Positions 43,265 to 51,622 of a stretch of 64,000 nucleotides of DNA are shown piece after piece. Source of the stretch: Rathayibacter sp. VKM Ac-2856. GTDB lineage: Bacteria > Actinomycetota > Actinomycetes > Actinomycetales > Microbacteriaceae. Position 1 is the first letter of the stretch; each line of letters opens with the position of its first letter. A program made the position numbers and the translations under genes. Below the pieces are notes generated by a model. The model searched no databases. It had not been told where the DNA came from and saw only the letters and a program-made list of their open reading frames with translations. The DNA lies in the NCBI RefSeq assembly GCF_013205055.1, contig NZ_JABMLF010000002.1, positions 717,391 to 781,390 on the forward strand. The letters run 5' to 3'.

Positions 43265-44017
43265 ATGATCCGCACCACCGCCGTCACCACCCGGCACGGG
43301 AGGCTCGTGGCCGTCGACGACGTCACGCTCGCCCTCGACGCCGGCCTGACCGCGATCATCGGCCCGAACGGCTCGGGCAAGTCGACCCTCCTCGCGACCA
43401 TCGGCCGCCTGATCGCCCCGGCGTCCGGCGGCGTCACCGTCGACGGACTCGACGTCGCGACCACCCGCTCGCGCGACATCGCCCGCCGCCTGGCGATCCT
43501 CCGCCAGGACAACCACGTCGCCCTCCGCCTGAGCGTCGAGGACCTCGTCGCCTACGGCCGCTTCCCGCACGGCGGGCGGGGCACCTCGCCCGAGGACCGT
43601 GCCCACGTCGACGCCGCCCTCGCCGCCCTCGATCTGTCGGCCGTCCGCGGCCGGTTCCTCGACGAGCTGTCCGGCGGTCAGCGCCAGCGCGCCTTCGTCG
43701 CGATGGCGCTCGCGCAGGACACCGACCACCTCCTCCTCGACGAACCGCTCAACAACCTCGACCCGCGCCACGGCGTCGTGCTGATGCGCCTGCTGCGCCG
43801 GCTCGCGGACGAGCGCGGGACGACGATCGTCGTGGTCCTGCACGACATCAACGTCGCCGCGCAGTTCGCCGATCGGATCGTCGCCGTCCGCGACGGGCGG
43901 ATCGCCCACCACGGCCCGACCGCCGAGGTCCTCACGGCCGAGCACCTCGAGGCCCTCTACGACACCCCGGCCGTCGTCGCCGACATCGCCGGCCGCCGCG
44001 TCGTCCTCTGGCACTGA
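43265..44017 (+). CDS. Siderophore ABC transporter ATPase (FecE/YclP-like)
   Basis: 250-aa ATPase: Walker A GPNGSGKST at residues 33-41, Q-loop in LAILRQDNHV, signature ELSGGQRQR, Walker B HLLLDEPLNNLD, switch VVLHDIN. The LDEPLNNLD variant is usual for FecE-type proteins. ATG 1 bp after the second permease. It completes the four-gene iron importer; two A repeats follow its stop. Confidence 0.93.
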   Translation: MIRTTAVTTRHGRLVAVDDVTLALDAGLTAIIGPNGSGKSTLLATIGRLIAPASGGVTVDGLDVATTRSRDIARRLAILRQDNHVALRLSVEDLVAYGRFPHGGRGTSPEDRAHVDAALAALDLSAVRGRFLDELSGGQRQRAFVAMALAQDTDHLLLDEPLNNLDPRHGVVLMRLLRRLADERGTTIVVVLHDINVAAQFADRIVAVRDGRIAHHGPTAEVLTAEHLEALYDTPAVVADIAGRRVVLWH

Positions 44018-44029
44018 CGCCGCTCTCCC

Positions 44030-44092
44030 CCGCGAGATGCCACTTGTGCACGCATCCCCCGGCGTGTCGCGCGCACAAGTGGCATCTCGCAG
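44030..44092. repeat. Palindromic repeat family A, copy 3
   Basis: CCGCGAGATGCCACTTGTGC, loop with CCGGCGTGTCGCGC, closing arm CACAAGTGGCATCTCGC. 12 bp after the ATPase stop. The following bases (GACCGACCGGGTCGCCCAC then TGCATGCTGA) resemble what follows copy 2, including a decayed family B start. Confidence 0.92.
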
Positions 44093-44144
44093 AGCTGACC
44101 GACCGGGTCGCCCACTGCATGCTGAATCGCACGCCCCTGACACC

Positions 44145-44207
44145 CCGCGAGATGCCACTTGTGCGCGCATTCAGCGGCGTGTCGCGCTCACAAGTGGCAT
44201 CTCGCGG
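44145..44207. repeat. Palindromic repeat family A, copy 4
   Basis: Second copy in the same convergent gap, 52 bp on. 24 bp before the stop of the small gene at 44231. Confidence 0.92.
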
Positions 44208-44230
44208 CGCGCGGCCACCAGGGATGCGGC

Positions 44231-44440
44231 TCAGGGGTCGTTGTCGAAGGCTCCCGATGCGCGGACCGTCTCGGCCAGGCGCTCCTCGGCGAACCGGCGC
44301 GCGACGTCGTGCTCGCGGCCGTCGCCCGACTGCGCCGTGATCCGCTCGCCCCGCACCGCGGTGACCGTCCACTCGTCCTGATCCGGACCCGCCGCGGCGC
44401 GGAACCTCACGCCGACGCGGATCCGCTCCCGCTGCGTCAT
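44231..44440 (-). CDS. Small hypothetical protein (69 aa)
   Basis: Unrecognised, 69 aa, hydrophilic: RVGVRFRAAAGPDQDEWTV, then TAQSGDGREHDVARRF. Its ATG at 44440 overlaps the stop of the 103-aa gene (ATGA), so the two are coupled and one transcript. The sequence pattern suits a compact beta-rich fold. Function unknown. Confidence 0.7.
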   Translation of the reverse strand: MTQRERIRVGVRFRAAAGPDQDEWTVTAVRGERITAQSGDGREHDVARRFAEERLAETVRASGAFDNDP

Positions 44441-44748
44441 CGCCGGGCCTCTGCCGCGGCCGCCGAAGCAGGCGCTGCCGCCCGGCGCAGCTGAGCCGCG
44501 CACTCGAGCAGCTCCGGGATCCCGCTCACGGGCTCCGGCTCCGGCTCCACCCGCAGGCCGATCCGGCGGAACACCGGCGGCTGCGTCGCCAGCACGTGCC
44601 CCACCGGCTGCCCGCCGGTCCACACCGTCAGCAGCACCTCGCCGTCCGGGTGCTCGGGAGTGCCGATCTCGTAGACCCGCCCGCGCACGGCCGCTCGCAC
44701 CGGGGTCTTCCGGGCCATGTGCACCCACACGGGGAACTCGCAGACCAT
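44437..44748 (-). CDS. Hypothetical protein (103 aa)
   Basis: Unrecognised, 103 aa. The core RGRVYEIGTPEHPDGEVLLT and VLATQPPVFRRIG is followed by an Ala-rich C-terminus. ATG at 44748 has GAAGGAAG upstream. Translationally coupled to the 69-aa gene. Part of an island of small proteins with no pathway evidence. Confidence 0.7.
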   Translation of the reverse strand: MVCEFPVWVHMARKTPVRAAVRGRVYEIGTPEHPDGEVLLTVWTGGQPVGHVLATQPPVFRRIGLRVEPEPEPVSGIPELLECAAQLRRAAAPASAAAAEARR

Positions 44749-44817
44749 CTCGCTTCCTTCCTTCTCGCGGGCGACGGCGCAGGACGCCGACAGGAACTGC
44801 TCAGTACTCGGAACCGC

Positions 44818-45162
44818 TCAGTACTCCAGGCGGTTCTCGACGTCGAAGTCCGAGGTCAGATCCCCGTCGCCGGGCTGCACGGGATGCGACCCCACGAGCG
44901 CCTCGGTGCGCGCGCGGATCCGCTCCACCTCCTCGCGGTTGTCCGGCTCGGGGAGCTCGGACGGCGTGGTCTCCGCGACGAGCGACGCCCCCGCGTTGAG
45001 CAGGAACGACACGTGGATCGTCGCGCCGTCGGAGCCGATCCCCGTGTACTCCACGCGGTCGGCGGTGCTGTTCGAGGCGAGCGCGACCGCGTACGCGACC
45101 AGGGCGTCCGCGGCGTCGTCCCCGAGCAGGATCGTCTTGTCGGCGAAGAGGATGTGCTTCAT
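44818..45162 (-). CDS. Hypothetical protein (114 aa), paralog of 47951-48283
   Basis: 114 aa. Starts KHILFADKTILLGDDAADA and continues ALVAYAVALASN, IHVSFLLNAGASLVAE; the same pattern (TLTYAGGALVLEDEAADA, VVRYSLALADRG, EVVLTVGLGVALMV) is in the 110-aa protein at 47951. The C-terminal acidic half is not shared. ATG at 45162 is the first Met; GAGG lies close ahead. The family is unknown to me. Confidence 0.75.
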   Translation of the reverse strand: MKHILFADKTILLGDDAADALVAYAVALASNSTADRVEYTGIGSDGATIHVSFLLNAGASLVAETTPSELPEPDNREEVERIRARTEALVGSHPVQPGDGDLTSDFDVENRLEY

Positions 45163-45327
45163 GTCCTCATGCTCGATCGGGCTCCTCCCGACTGGCGAGG
45201 AGGTTGACAGATCGGGGCCGTCCTGCCCGGCAGCCGAGGATCCGTCGCACTTGTCACCGCCCCGGATGTGGAGAAAGGTGTCAGTCAGGTGGGCGCGTGC
45301 CGGCCGTGATGAAGGCTGGAGAAGCCG

Positions 45328-45660
45328 ATGGGAAAGCTCTTCTACGACGGATCCGTCGAGATCGACTTCGAGGACCGAGTGCTCGCGCACCTGCAGATCG
45401 TCGTCACCGCCAAGCTCCGCCGCAACGAGTCGTTCCTGCTCAGCTGGCGCGACGACCACAGCATGGGCGACGGCCGCAGCGCGATCTGGCTGCACCCGGC
45501 GGTCGGCCTGCGCTACAAGTACTTCGGCGGGCGGATGCCGCGCATCAACCCGGCCTGGATCGCGGCGCTCACCGACCTCGCCAACTCGGCCGGCGGCCTC
45601 TACGTCGTCACCGAGCCCGACACCGAGCACGTCCGCACGATCGACCGGGAGAACCACTGA
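45328..45660 (+). CDS. DUF7882-type small protein (copy 2)
   Basis: 110 aa. Family pattern: EDRVLAHLQIVVTAKLRRNE, SWRDDHSMGDGRSAIWLHPA, RINPAWIAALTDLANSAGG. Closest to the copies at 11198 and 60452. CTGGAG precedes the ATG. Its stop overlaps the ATG of the next gene by one base, so the two are coupled. Function unknown. Confidence 0.8.
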   Translation: MGKLFYDGSVEIDFEDRVLAHLQIVVTAKLRRNESFLLSWRDDHSMGDGRSAIWLHPAVGLRYKYFGGRMPRINPAWIAALTDLANSAGGLYVVTEPDTEHVRTIDRENH

Positions 45661-45893
45661 TGCGAAGGCTCGACATCCTCTACAACGGAGCGCCCTACAC
45701 CGTCAGCAACCGCACGGCCGAGCAGTTCCAGGCCGATGTGGAGGCCGCCCTCACCTCGAGCACCCCGCAGTGGCTCACCGTCAATCACGGCGAGGGCCGC
45801 GCGAACTCCGCGCTCATCCTGATCACGCCGTTCAGCTCGCTCACCATCCTCACCAACGACGCCGAGGAGGACGCGGCCTCCGACGCCGCCTGA
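45660..45893 (+). CDS. Hypothetical protein (77 aa) coupled to DUF7882 copy 2
   Basis: 77 aa, cytoplasmic. RRLDILYNGAPYTVSNRTAE at the start, TVNHGEGRANSALILITPF in the middle, acidic end. The ATG (45660) shares a base with the upstream stop codon. No family recognised. Confidence 0.7.
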   Translation: MRRLDILYNGAPYTVSNRTAEQFQADVEAALTSSTPQWLTVNHGEGRANSALILITPFSSLTILTNDAEEDAASDAA

Positions 45894-45917
45894 GCGCCCT
45901 ACGGGTCCGGCGGCGAT

Positions 45918-45936
45918 GTGTCAACGCTCCTGACAC
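45918..45936. promoter_or_regulatory. Inverted repeat GTGTCA-N7-TGACAC
   Basis: Perfect six-base arms, about 50 bp upstream of the 45985 gene; contains GTCAAC, a sequence that recurs ahead of other small stand-alone genes (7089, 11548). Candidate operator or promoter part. Confidence 0.35.
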
Positions 45937-45984
45937 CCGCCTGCTCCCGTCGTTGACTCGGGGGACACGACGAGAGGAGCCGCC

Positions 45985-46251
45985 ATGTCGCACACCCTGT
46001 CCCCGTCCCGCCCGAGCACCCTGTCCCCGACCCGCCCGGAGGACGTCGTCCTCGACCCGATCGGCGCGGAGGGCTGGCGCGTCCGCAACGGCGCCGAGCC
46101 CGCCGACAACCCGCTCGCCTTCCTCGGCTTCGTGACCCCGGTCGGCGACGGCTACGACGTGCACCGCATCGGCCACCCCGGCGAGGACCTCCGCCGCGCC
46201 ACGCTCGACGACGTCCGCCGGGCCTACGTCGTCGGCGCATCCGCCGTCTGA
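45985..46251 (+). CDS. Hypothetical protein (88 aa)
   Basis: 88 aa. Low-complexity start (residues 1-17), then EDVVLDPIGAEGWRVRNGAE, FVTPVGDGYDVHRIGHPGED, RATLDDVRRAYVVG. ATG has GAGGAG at five bases. Unrecognised; likely cytoplasmic. Confidence 0.7.
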   Translation: MSHTLSPSRPSTLSPTRPEDVVLDPIGAEGWRVRNGAEPADNPLAFLGFVTPVGDGYDVHRIGHPGEDLRRATLDDVRRAYVVGASAV

Positions 46252-46287
46252 CCCGCTCGCGCCGACCCGCCGACGAAGGCCCCCCGG

Positions 46288-46578
46288 ATGAGCCCCTCCC
46301 CCGCCGTCGCGGACCTGATCACCGCCCTCGAGCAGCCGGGCGGCATCCACCCCGGTCTCGCCCGCCGGGTCATCGCCCAGCTGGCGAGCCTGGACGCGGC
46401 CCCGCGTCCCACCCGCCCGACCCGGCGGATCCGCCCGTTCCCGGTCCGCCGCCTCACCCGCACCCGGAGCGCCCGACCTGCCCGCACCCGGAGCGCCCGG
46501 ACCGCCCGACCGACCCGACCCGCCCGCCGCCGTGCCGCTCGGGAGCCGCGCGTCCCGGCGCACCGACGGCTAGGGTGA
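46288..46578 (+). CDS. Possible small basic protein (96 aa)
   Basis: Uncertain gene. Residues 1-35 look like a real fold (AVADLITALEQPGGIHPGLA), but the rest is an Arg/Pro/Thr-rich low-complexity run. The stop falls within the GTGA ahead of the next gene, compatible with coupling. GAAGG is eight bases upstream of the ATG. Could be an over-read of GC-rich DNA. Confidence 0.35.
   Translation: MSPSPAVADLITALEQPGGIHPGLARRVIAQLASLDAAPRPTRPTRRIRPFPVRRLTRTRSARPARTRSARTARPTRPARRRAAREPRVPAHRRLG
46571..46576 (+). promoter_or_regulatory. -10 box (TAGGGT) of the first GAF-ANTAR gene
   Basis: TAGGGT ends 7 nt before the ATG at 46584; leaderless geometry. A GTG at 46575 in the same frame is inside the box and is not preferred. 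Confidence 0.4.
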
Positions 46579-46583
46579 CATCG

Positions 46584-47237
46584 ATGCCCGATTCCGCCGT
46601 CCTCTGCGACCCGTATCTGCGCGGGTACCCGATCGACGGCGTCGCGATCTCCACGCTCGGCCGCACGTTCGGCGGCGAGACGATCGCCGCGAGCGACCCG
46701 ACGGCCGCCCGCCTCGACGAGATCCAGCTCGACCTCGGGCAGGGCCCGTGCTGGGACGCGATCGCCGCGGGCGTCCCGGTCTCCCTGGTCGACCTCGACA
46801 GCGAATCGCGCTGGCCGCTCTTCGCCGAGGCGGTCGACGCCCTCGACGTGCGCTCCGTGTTCGCGTTCCCGCTCACCTTCGCCGGAATCTCCATCGGCGC
46901 CGTCGACCTCTACACCCGCGTGCCCGTCACCCTCGACGACGCCGTCCTCTCCGAGATCAGCGCGCAGTCGCCCGCCACCTCGCTCCGGGTGCTCGCCGCG
47001 GTGCTGCACGACGACGCGGACGACGAGAGCAGCAACCCCGGCTCGCGGCGGGTCGTCCACCAGGCGACCGGCATGATCATCGCCCGCTACGGCCTCGACT
47101 CGGACGACGCGCTCGTGCTCCTGCGCGCGCACGCCTTCACCCAGCACCGCCCGCTCGTCGAGGTGGCGCGGGACATCGTCACCCGCCGCGACGGATTCCC
47201 CGACCGACCGCTCACCGCTCAGGACGGCTCATGGTGA
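46584..47237 (+). CDS. GAF and ANTAR domain regulator (1)
   Basis: 217 aa. A GAF sensor (about 15-140; LGRTFGGETIAASDPTAA, GQGPCWDAIA, VFAFPLTFAGISIGA) is followed by an ANTAR RNA-binding helix bundle (QATGMIIARYGLDSDDALVL, LLRAHAFTQHRPLVEVA). ANTAR proteins act as transcription antiterminators by binding paired hairpins in leader RNA. Overlaps the second GAF-ANTAR gene by seven bases, so both come from one message. Targets are not visible. Confidence 0.88.
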   Translation: MPDSAVLCDPYLRGYPIDGVAISTLGRTFGGETIAASDPTAARLDEIQLDLGQGPCWDAIAAGVPVSLVDLDSESRWPLFAEAVDALDVRSVFAFPLTFAGISIGAVDLYTRVPVTLDDAVLSEISAQSPATSLRVLAAVLHDDADDESSNPGSRRVVHQATGMIIARYGLDSDDALVLLRAHAFTQHRPLVEVARDIVTRRDGFPDRPLTAQDGSW

Positions 47238-47938
47238 ACAACTCCCGGGAGCGCAGCGTCATCTCGACGTTCGTGGCCCTCTCCGACTCCCTGGTCGACG
47301 ACTACGACATCGTCGACTTCGCCCAGACGCTCGTGGACAGCAGCGCGACCCTCTTCGACTCGGTCTCCGCCGGGCTCGTCCTCGCCAGCCCCGAGGGGAC
47401 CCTCGAGGTGCTCGCCTCCACCGACGAGGACACCCGCCTGATCGAGCTGCTGCAGCTCGAGACCGACGGCCCGTGCGTCGAGTGCTACGAGACGGGTCGC
47501 TCCGTCATCGTCCCCGACGCCCTCGCCGTCGCCGACCGCTGGGCCGATTTCCGGACCCGCTCGAGCGATCTCGGCGTCCGGGCCGCGCACTGCGTGCCGA
47601 TGCGCTCGCGCGGCACCACGATCGGCTCGCTCAACCTGTTCCAGGCGGCGGCCGGGACCCTCGACCCCGACGACGTCGCCGTCGTGCAGGCCTTCGCCGA
47701 CGTCGCGACGATCGGCATCCTGCACCAGCGGGCGCTCCGCGAGAGCACGATCACGCAGGAGCAGCTGCAGCGCGCCCTCGACAGCCGCGTCCTGATCGAG
47801 CAGGCGAAGGGCATCATCGCCTACTCGCAGCGCACCACCGTCGACCGCGCCTTCGAGATCCTGCGCGCCCGCTCGCGCTCGACCTCCACGCCGATCACGA
47901 CCCTCGCCCGCCAGATCATCGCCGGCTACCAGGGCTGA
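47231..47938 (+). CDS. GAF and ANTAR domain regulator (2)
   Basis: 235 aa. GAF (about 10-160; GLVLASPEGTLEVLASTDED, DGPCVECYETGRSVIVPD, AHCVPMRSRGTTIGSLNLF) and ANTAR (RVLIEQAKGIIAYSQRTTVD, AFEILRARSRSTSTPITTLA). Diverged from the first copy, so they may hetero-dimerise or sense different signals. ATG at 47231 overlaps the previous stop. Confidence 0.9.
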   Translation: MVNNSRERSVISTFVALSDSLVDDYDIVDFAQTLVDSSATLFDSVSAGLVLASPEGTLEVLASTDEDTRLIELLQLETDGPCVECYETGRSVIVPDALAVADRWADFRTRSSDLGVRAAHCVPMRSRGTTIGSLNLFQAAAGTLDPDDVAVVQAFADVATIGILHQRALRESTITQEQLQRALDSRVLIEQAKGIIAYSQRTTVDRAFEILRARSRSTSTPITTLARQIIAGYQG

Positions 47939-47950
47939 CGCGGCGTCGGC

Positions 47951-48283
47951 TCAGAGGCCGTAGTCGCCGAGGTCGTCCCACAGCGGCCGGGGGTCGACGT
48001 CCGTGGCGCCGACCGCGAGGGGCCGCTCGAGCGCGTCGAGCCTCTCCAGCAGAGCGGGCGCCGAGTCGGCACCGGCGGCGGAGCGAGCACCGCGGACCAT
48101 CAGCGCGACGCCGAGGCCGACCGTCAGCACCACCTCCGCGGGCACCTCCGCCGACGCCTCGTCCGTGAGGGTCACCGTGGCCATGCGGCCGCGGTCGGCC
48201 AGCGCGAGCGAGTAGCGGACGACGGCGTCGGCGGCCTCGTCCTCGAGGACGAGCGCGCCGCCGGCATAGGTCAGAGTCTTCAT
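47951..48283 (-). CDS. Hypothetical protein (110 aa), paralog of 44818-45162
   Basis: 110 aa. Shared N-terminal half with the 114-aa protein (KTLTYAGGALVLEDEAADA and VVLTVGLGVALMV). ATG at 48283 has GGGGACC ahead. Convergent with the second GAF-ANTAR gene (13 bp between stops). Function unknown. Confidence 0.72.
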   Translation of the reverse strand: MKTLTYAGGALVLEDEAADAVVRYSLALADRGRMATVTLTDEASAEVPAEVVLTVGLGVALMVRGARSAAGADSAPALLERLDALERPLAVGATDVDPRPLWDDLGDYGL

Positions 48284-48458
48284 CGCAGGGTCCCCAGGTG
48301 ATCTCGACGGATGGGCGAGGTTCCGACACCGGGGACCAGGATGCGGTCCGCTCACGGTACGCCCCACCGCCGCCGCCGCACAGGGGGGGTTGCGCGCCGG
48401 CCCGCCCGCGCCGCGGAGTCCGCACCGTCCGGCCCTAGCCGCGGCAGTGCGCGCATGT

Positions 48459-48464
48459 TAGCGT
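48459..48464 (+). promoter_or_regulatory. -10 box (TAGCGT) of the GH43 gene
   Basis: TAGCGT, with a start expected near 48471, so the GTG at 48463 cannot be a translation start. Supports ATG 48529 with GGAAAGG. Confidence 0.5.
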
Positions 48465-48528
48465 GAACACCACCCCGGCGGCCGCCCTTCGGCCGTCCGA
48501 TCCTCCCCTACTCGGAAAGGTCTCGACG

Positions 48529-51525
48529 ATGAGACGACGCTCCCCGGAGCCCCCTGCCACCGCGCCCCGGCGCCGTGCCCGGTCCTTCTTCCTCTCCGCA
48601 CTCGCGTGCACGAGCGTCGCCCTCGGAGGCGCCCTCGTCCCCGTCACGGCCCAGGCCGCCGACGTCCCCGCGCCCACCGCGCACTACGACATGTCGCACG
48701 CCGGCTCCGCCCTGCTCGACATCTCCGGCAACGGCCGCAACGCTGCGCTGACCGGCCTCACCGACGCCTCCTTCGTGGACGCCGGCGGCGACCAGGTGGC
48801 CCGCTTCAAGGCCGACGGCTACGCGAGCCTCCCCCAGGGCCTCGTCTCCGGCGCCGACAACGCGTTCGCCGTCGAGTACACGGTGAAGACGCAGACCACG
48901 GCGAACCAGTTCGGCTGGGTCGTCGGCAACGGCATCGGCCCGTGGAACACGACCCAGCTCGGCAACCACGTCTTCGTCAACCCGCGGAACCCCGACGGCG
49001 CCCCCAGCGGCCAGGTCCTCGCCGGCATCCGCGTGAAGGACAGCGGCAACGGCGAGACCCGGATGCCCTTCGGCGGCACACTGAACCCGGGATTCACGAC
49101 GCTCACCCTCGTCGGCACCGGCACCGGCTCGAGCACCACGCTCACCCTCTACCGCGACGGCGCGCAGATCTCGACGGTCACCACGGCCAAGTCGATGGCG
49201 AGCATCGTCCCCTCGACCGGGACGCTCGGCTACCTCGGCCGCTCGCTCTACACCGGCGACCCGCTGCTCACCGCCGACGTCACCGACGTCAAGTTCTGGG
49301 ACACCGCGCTCACCGCGGACCAGGTCGCGGCCAGCATGCCCACCGCCGCGGCGAAGTCCTCCGCGACCTCAGCCCTGCTGCGCCCCGACGTCCAGGCCGT
49401 GCTCCTGGCCGGCAACCCCTCGCTGAGCGCCGTCTCGTCGAACCTCACCCTCCCCGCCACCAGCAGCGGCGTCCCGCTCACCTGGACGTCCTCGAACACC
49501 GCGGTCGTCTCCACGACCGGCGTCGTCTCCCGCGCGATCGCGCAGGACACCCCGGTCACCCTCACCGCCACGACCAGCCAGGGCGCCGTGCTCGTCTTCG
49601 ACGTCGTCGTGCTCGCCCCGAGCATCAACGACGACCTCGACGCGCTGACGCTGGCGACCCGCACCACCGAGAACCTGCCGCTCGCGGTCTCGGGCGCGAA
49701 GAACGGCAGCGCCATCACCTGGACGTCGTCCGACCCCGCGCTCGTCACGCCCACCAGCGGCTCCTACACGGCCCCCGCGGTCGGCGCTGCGGACCCCTAC
49801 CGCGGCGGCGGCGTCGTCACCCGGCCGGCCTACGGCTCGGGCGACAAGCCCGTCACCCTGACCGCGACGGCGACGCTCAACGGCGTCACCGAGACGCGCT
49901 CCTTCACCCTGACGGTCGCCGAGCTCGGCCGCACCGCGCCCGACGCCGGCTACGCCTCGGCGTACTTCAAGTCCGACGGCGACGAGAAGATCTACCAGGC
50001 GGCGACGTCCGGCAACGACTTCTTCACCTTCTCGCCGGTCAACGGCGGCCAGGCCGTCATCACCTCGACGACCGACACCAAGGGTCTGCGCGACCCGTTC
50101 ATCCTGCGCTCGCACAACGGCGACAAGTACTACATGGTCGCCACCGACCTCTGCATCTCCTGCGGCACCGGATGGGGCGACGCCCAGTCCAAGGGCAGCC
50201 TGAAGATCGAGGTCTGGGAGTCGACCGACCTGGTGAAGTGGACCCGCACCAACGGCGCCGACACCGGCATCACCGTCAACCAGCCGGCCGCGGGCATGAC
50301 CTGGGCGCCGGAGGCGTACTGGGACGACGCGCTGCAGTCCTACGTCGTGTTCTTCTCCTCGCGCCTCTACTCCGACGCGACGAAGACCAACACCGACAAG
50401 CTCTACTCCCGGGTCTTCTCGGTGATCACCCGCGACTTCCGCACCTTCACCCAGCCGCCCGCCACCTGGCAGGACACCGGCTACGCGCGGATCGACTCGA
50501 CGATCACCAAGATCGGCGACTCCTACTACCGCTTCACCAAGAACGAGGAGGGCGGCGCCGCCGGCGTCCTCGAGGCCGGCAAGGACATCTTCCTGGAGAA
50601 GTCGACGGTGCTGACCGCGCCGACGACCTCCTCGAACTGGAACGCCGACCCGACGAAGACCTGGCAGCTGACCGACACGAACATGACGAAGCTCGAGACC
50701 GGCCAGGACGGCGAGGGTCCCGAGATCATCAAGCTGAACGCGGGCGACCCCAACGACACCACCGCGAACGGCGACGGCTACGCCTTCCTCGTCGACAACT
50801 ACGGCCAGGGCGGCTACAAGGCCTTCGTGACCTCGGGAGCCGCCATCGCCGGCAGCTCGCAGTCCGCCCGCCTCTCGAAGTCGGCCGACTGGAACGTCTC
50901 GACCAAGGGCGGCCTCCCGGCCAGCCCGCGGCACGGCGCGTTCGTGAGCGTCCCGCAGACCGTCCTCACCGCGATGAAGAACTGGACCGGCATCAGCGCC
51001 GTCGACTCCACCACGACCCTCACCGCCGACGGCCGCACGGTCACGGCGACGGTCGCGGCGGCCGACAAGGGCGACGTCGCCGGAACCGTCACCTTCACCG
51101 GCGGCACCTGGAGCTCGACCGTCGCGCTCTCCGGCGGCTCGGCGAGCGCCGTCGTCCCGGCCGGAGTGAGCGGCGTCACCGCCTCCTACAACGGCTACGC
51201 CGACGCGCTCGTGCGCACCTCGGCCTCGGCCGCGCTGCCGCTCGACACGCTCGAGCTCGCTCCCACCGTCTCGACCCGCTGCATCGCCGGCAAGGTCGTG
51301 CTGACGGTGACCGTCAAGAACACCGACACCGCGGCCGCCGACATCACCGTCGCCTCGGCCTACGGCACGAAGTCGTTCGCCGCGGTCGCCCCCGGGTCCT
51401 CGGCCTCGGCCGCGTTCACCACGCGCCTGAAGTCGACCCCCGCCGGCACCGTCACGGTCACCGGCACCTCCCCGGGCCAGCCCGCCTTCTCCGCCACCCT
51501 CCCCCACCCGGCGGCCACCTGCTGA
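48529..51525 (+). CDS. Secreted GH43-family glycosidase with LamG and Ig-like domains
   Basis: 998 aa. A twin-Arg-like basic start and signal peptide (cut near residue 43, VTAQAADV), a LamG/concanavalin-like domain (about 45-255), two bacterial Ig-like domains (about 290-475; VPLTWTSSNTAVVSTTGVVS), a GH43 five-bladed propeller (about 480-815) with RDPFIL near residue 520 (Asp general base), TWAPEAYWDD near 594 and EGPEII near 731 (candidate acid), and C-terminal Ig-like parts to 998. Probably cleaves arabinose- or xylose-containing plant polysaccharide. ATG at 48529 follows GGAAAGG. No cell anchor. Confidence 0.9.
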   Translation: MRRRSPEPPATAPRRRARSFFLSALACTSVALGGALVPVTAQAADVPAPTAHYDMSHAGSALLDISGNGRNAALTGLTDASFVDAGGDQVARFKADGYASLPQGLVSGADNAFAVEYTVKTQTTANQFGWVVGNGIGPWNTTQLGNHVFVNPRNPDGAPSGQVLAGIRVKDSGNGETRMPFGGTLNPGFTTLTLVGTGTGSSTTLTLYRDGAQISTVTTAKSMASIVPSTGTLGYLGRSLYTGDPLLTADVTDVKFWDTALTADQVAASMPTAAAKSSATSALLRPDVQAVLLAGNPSLSAVSSNLTLPATSSGVPLTWTSSNTAVVSTTGVVSRAIAQDTPVTLTATTSQGAVLVFDVVVLAPSINDDLDALTLATRTTENLPLAVSGAKNGSAITWTSSDPALVTPTSGSYTAPAVGAADPYRGGGVVTRPAYGSGDKPVTLTATATLNGVTETRSFTLTVAELGRTAPDAGYASAYFKSDGDEKIYQAATSGNDFFTFSPVNGGQAVITSTTDTKGLRDPFILRSHNGDKYYMVATDLCISCGTGWGDAQSKGSLKIEVWESTDLVKWTRTNGADTGITVNQPAAGMTWAPEAYWDDALQSYVVFFSSRLYSDATKTNTDKLYSRVFSVITRDFRTFTQPPATWQDTGYARIDSTITKIGDSYYRFTKNEEGGAAGVLEAGKDIFLEKSTVLTAPTTSSNWNADPTKTWQLTDTNMTKLETGQDGEGPEIIKLNAGDPNDTTANGDGYAFLVDNYGQGGYKAFVTSGAAIAGSSQSARLSKSADWNVSTKGGLPASPRHGAFVSVPQTVLTAMKNWTGISAVDSTTTLTADGRTVTATVAAADKGDVAGTVTFTGGTWSSTVALSGGSASAVVPAGVSGVTASYNGYADALVRTSASAALPLDTLELAPTVSTRCIAGKVVLTVTVKNTDTAAADITVASAYGTKSFAAVAPGSSASAAFTTRLKSTPAGTVTVTGTSPGQPAFSATLPHPAATC

Positions 51526-51538
51526 CCCTGCTCCCCCT

Positions 51539-51600
51539 CCGCGAGATGCCACTTGTGCACACGACACGCCGTGAAAGGCGTGCACAAGTGGCATCTCGCG
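51539..51600. repeat. Palindromic repeat family A, copy 5
   Basis: CCGCGAGATGCCACTTGTGC with an ACGACACGCCGTG loop. 14 bp after the GH43 stop and 23 bp before the stop of the convergent response-regulator gene. Confidence 0.92.
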
Positions 51601-51622
51601 TCGGGGGAGACAGGGCGGGTGG

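Noticed and set aside
48463..48528. GTG start for the GH43 protein
   Set aside because: The codon lies in the -10 box, while ATG 48529 has GGAAAGG and starts the signal peptide.
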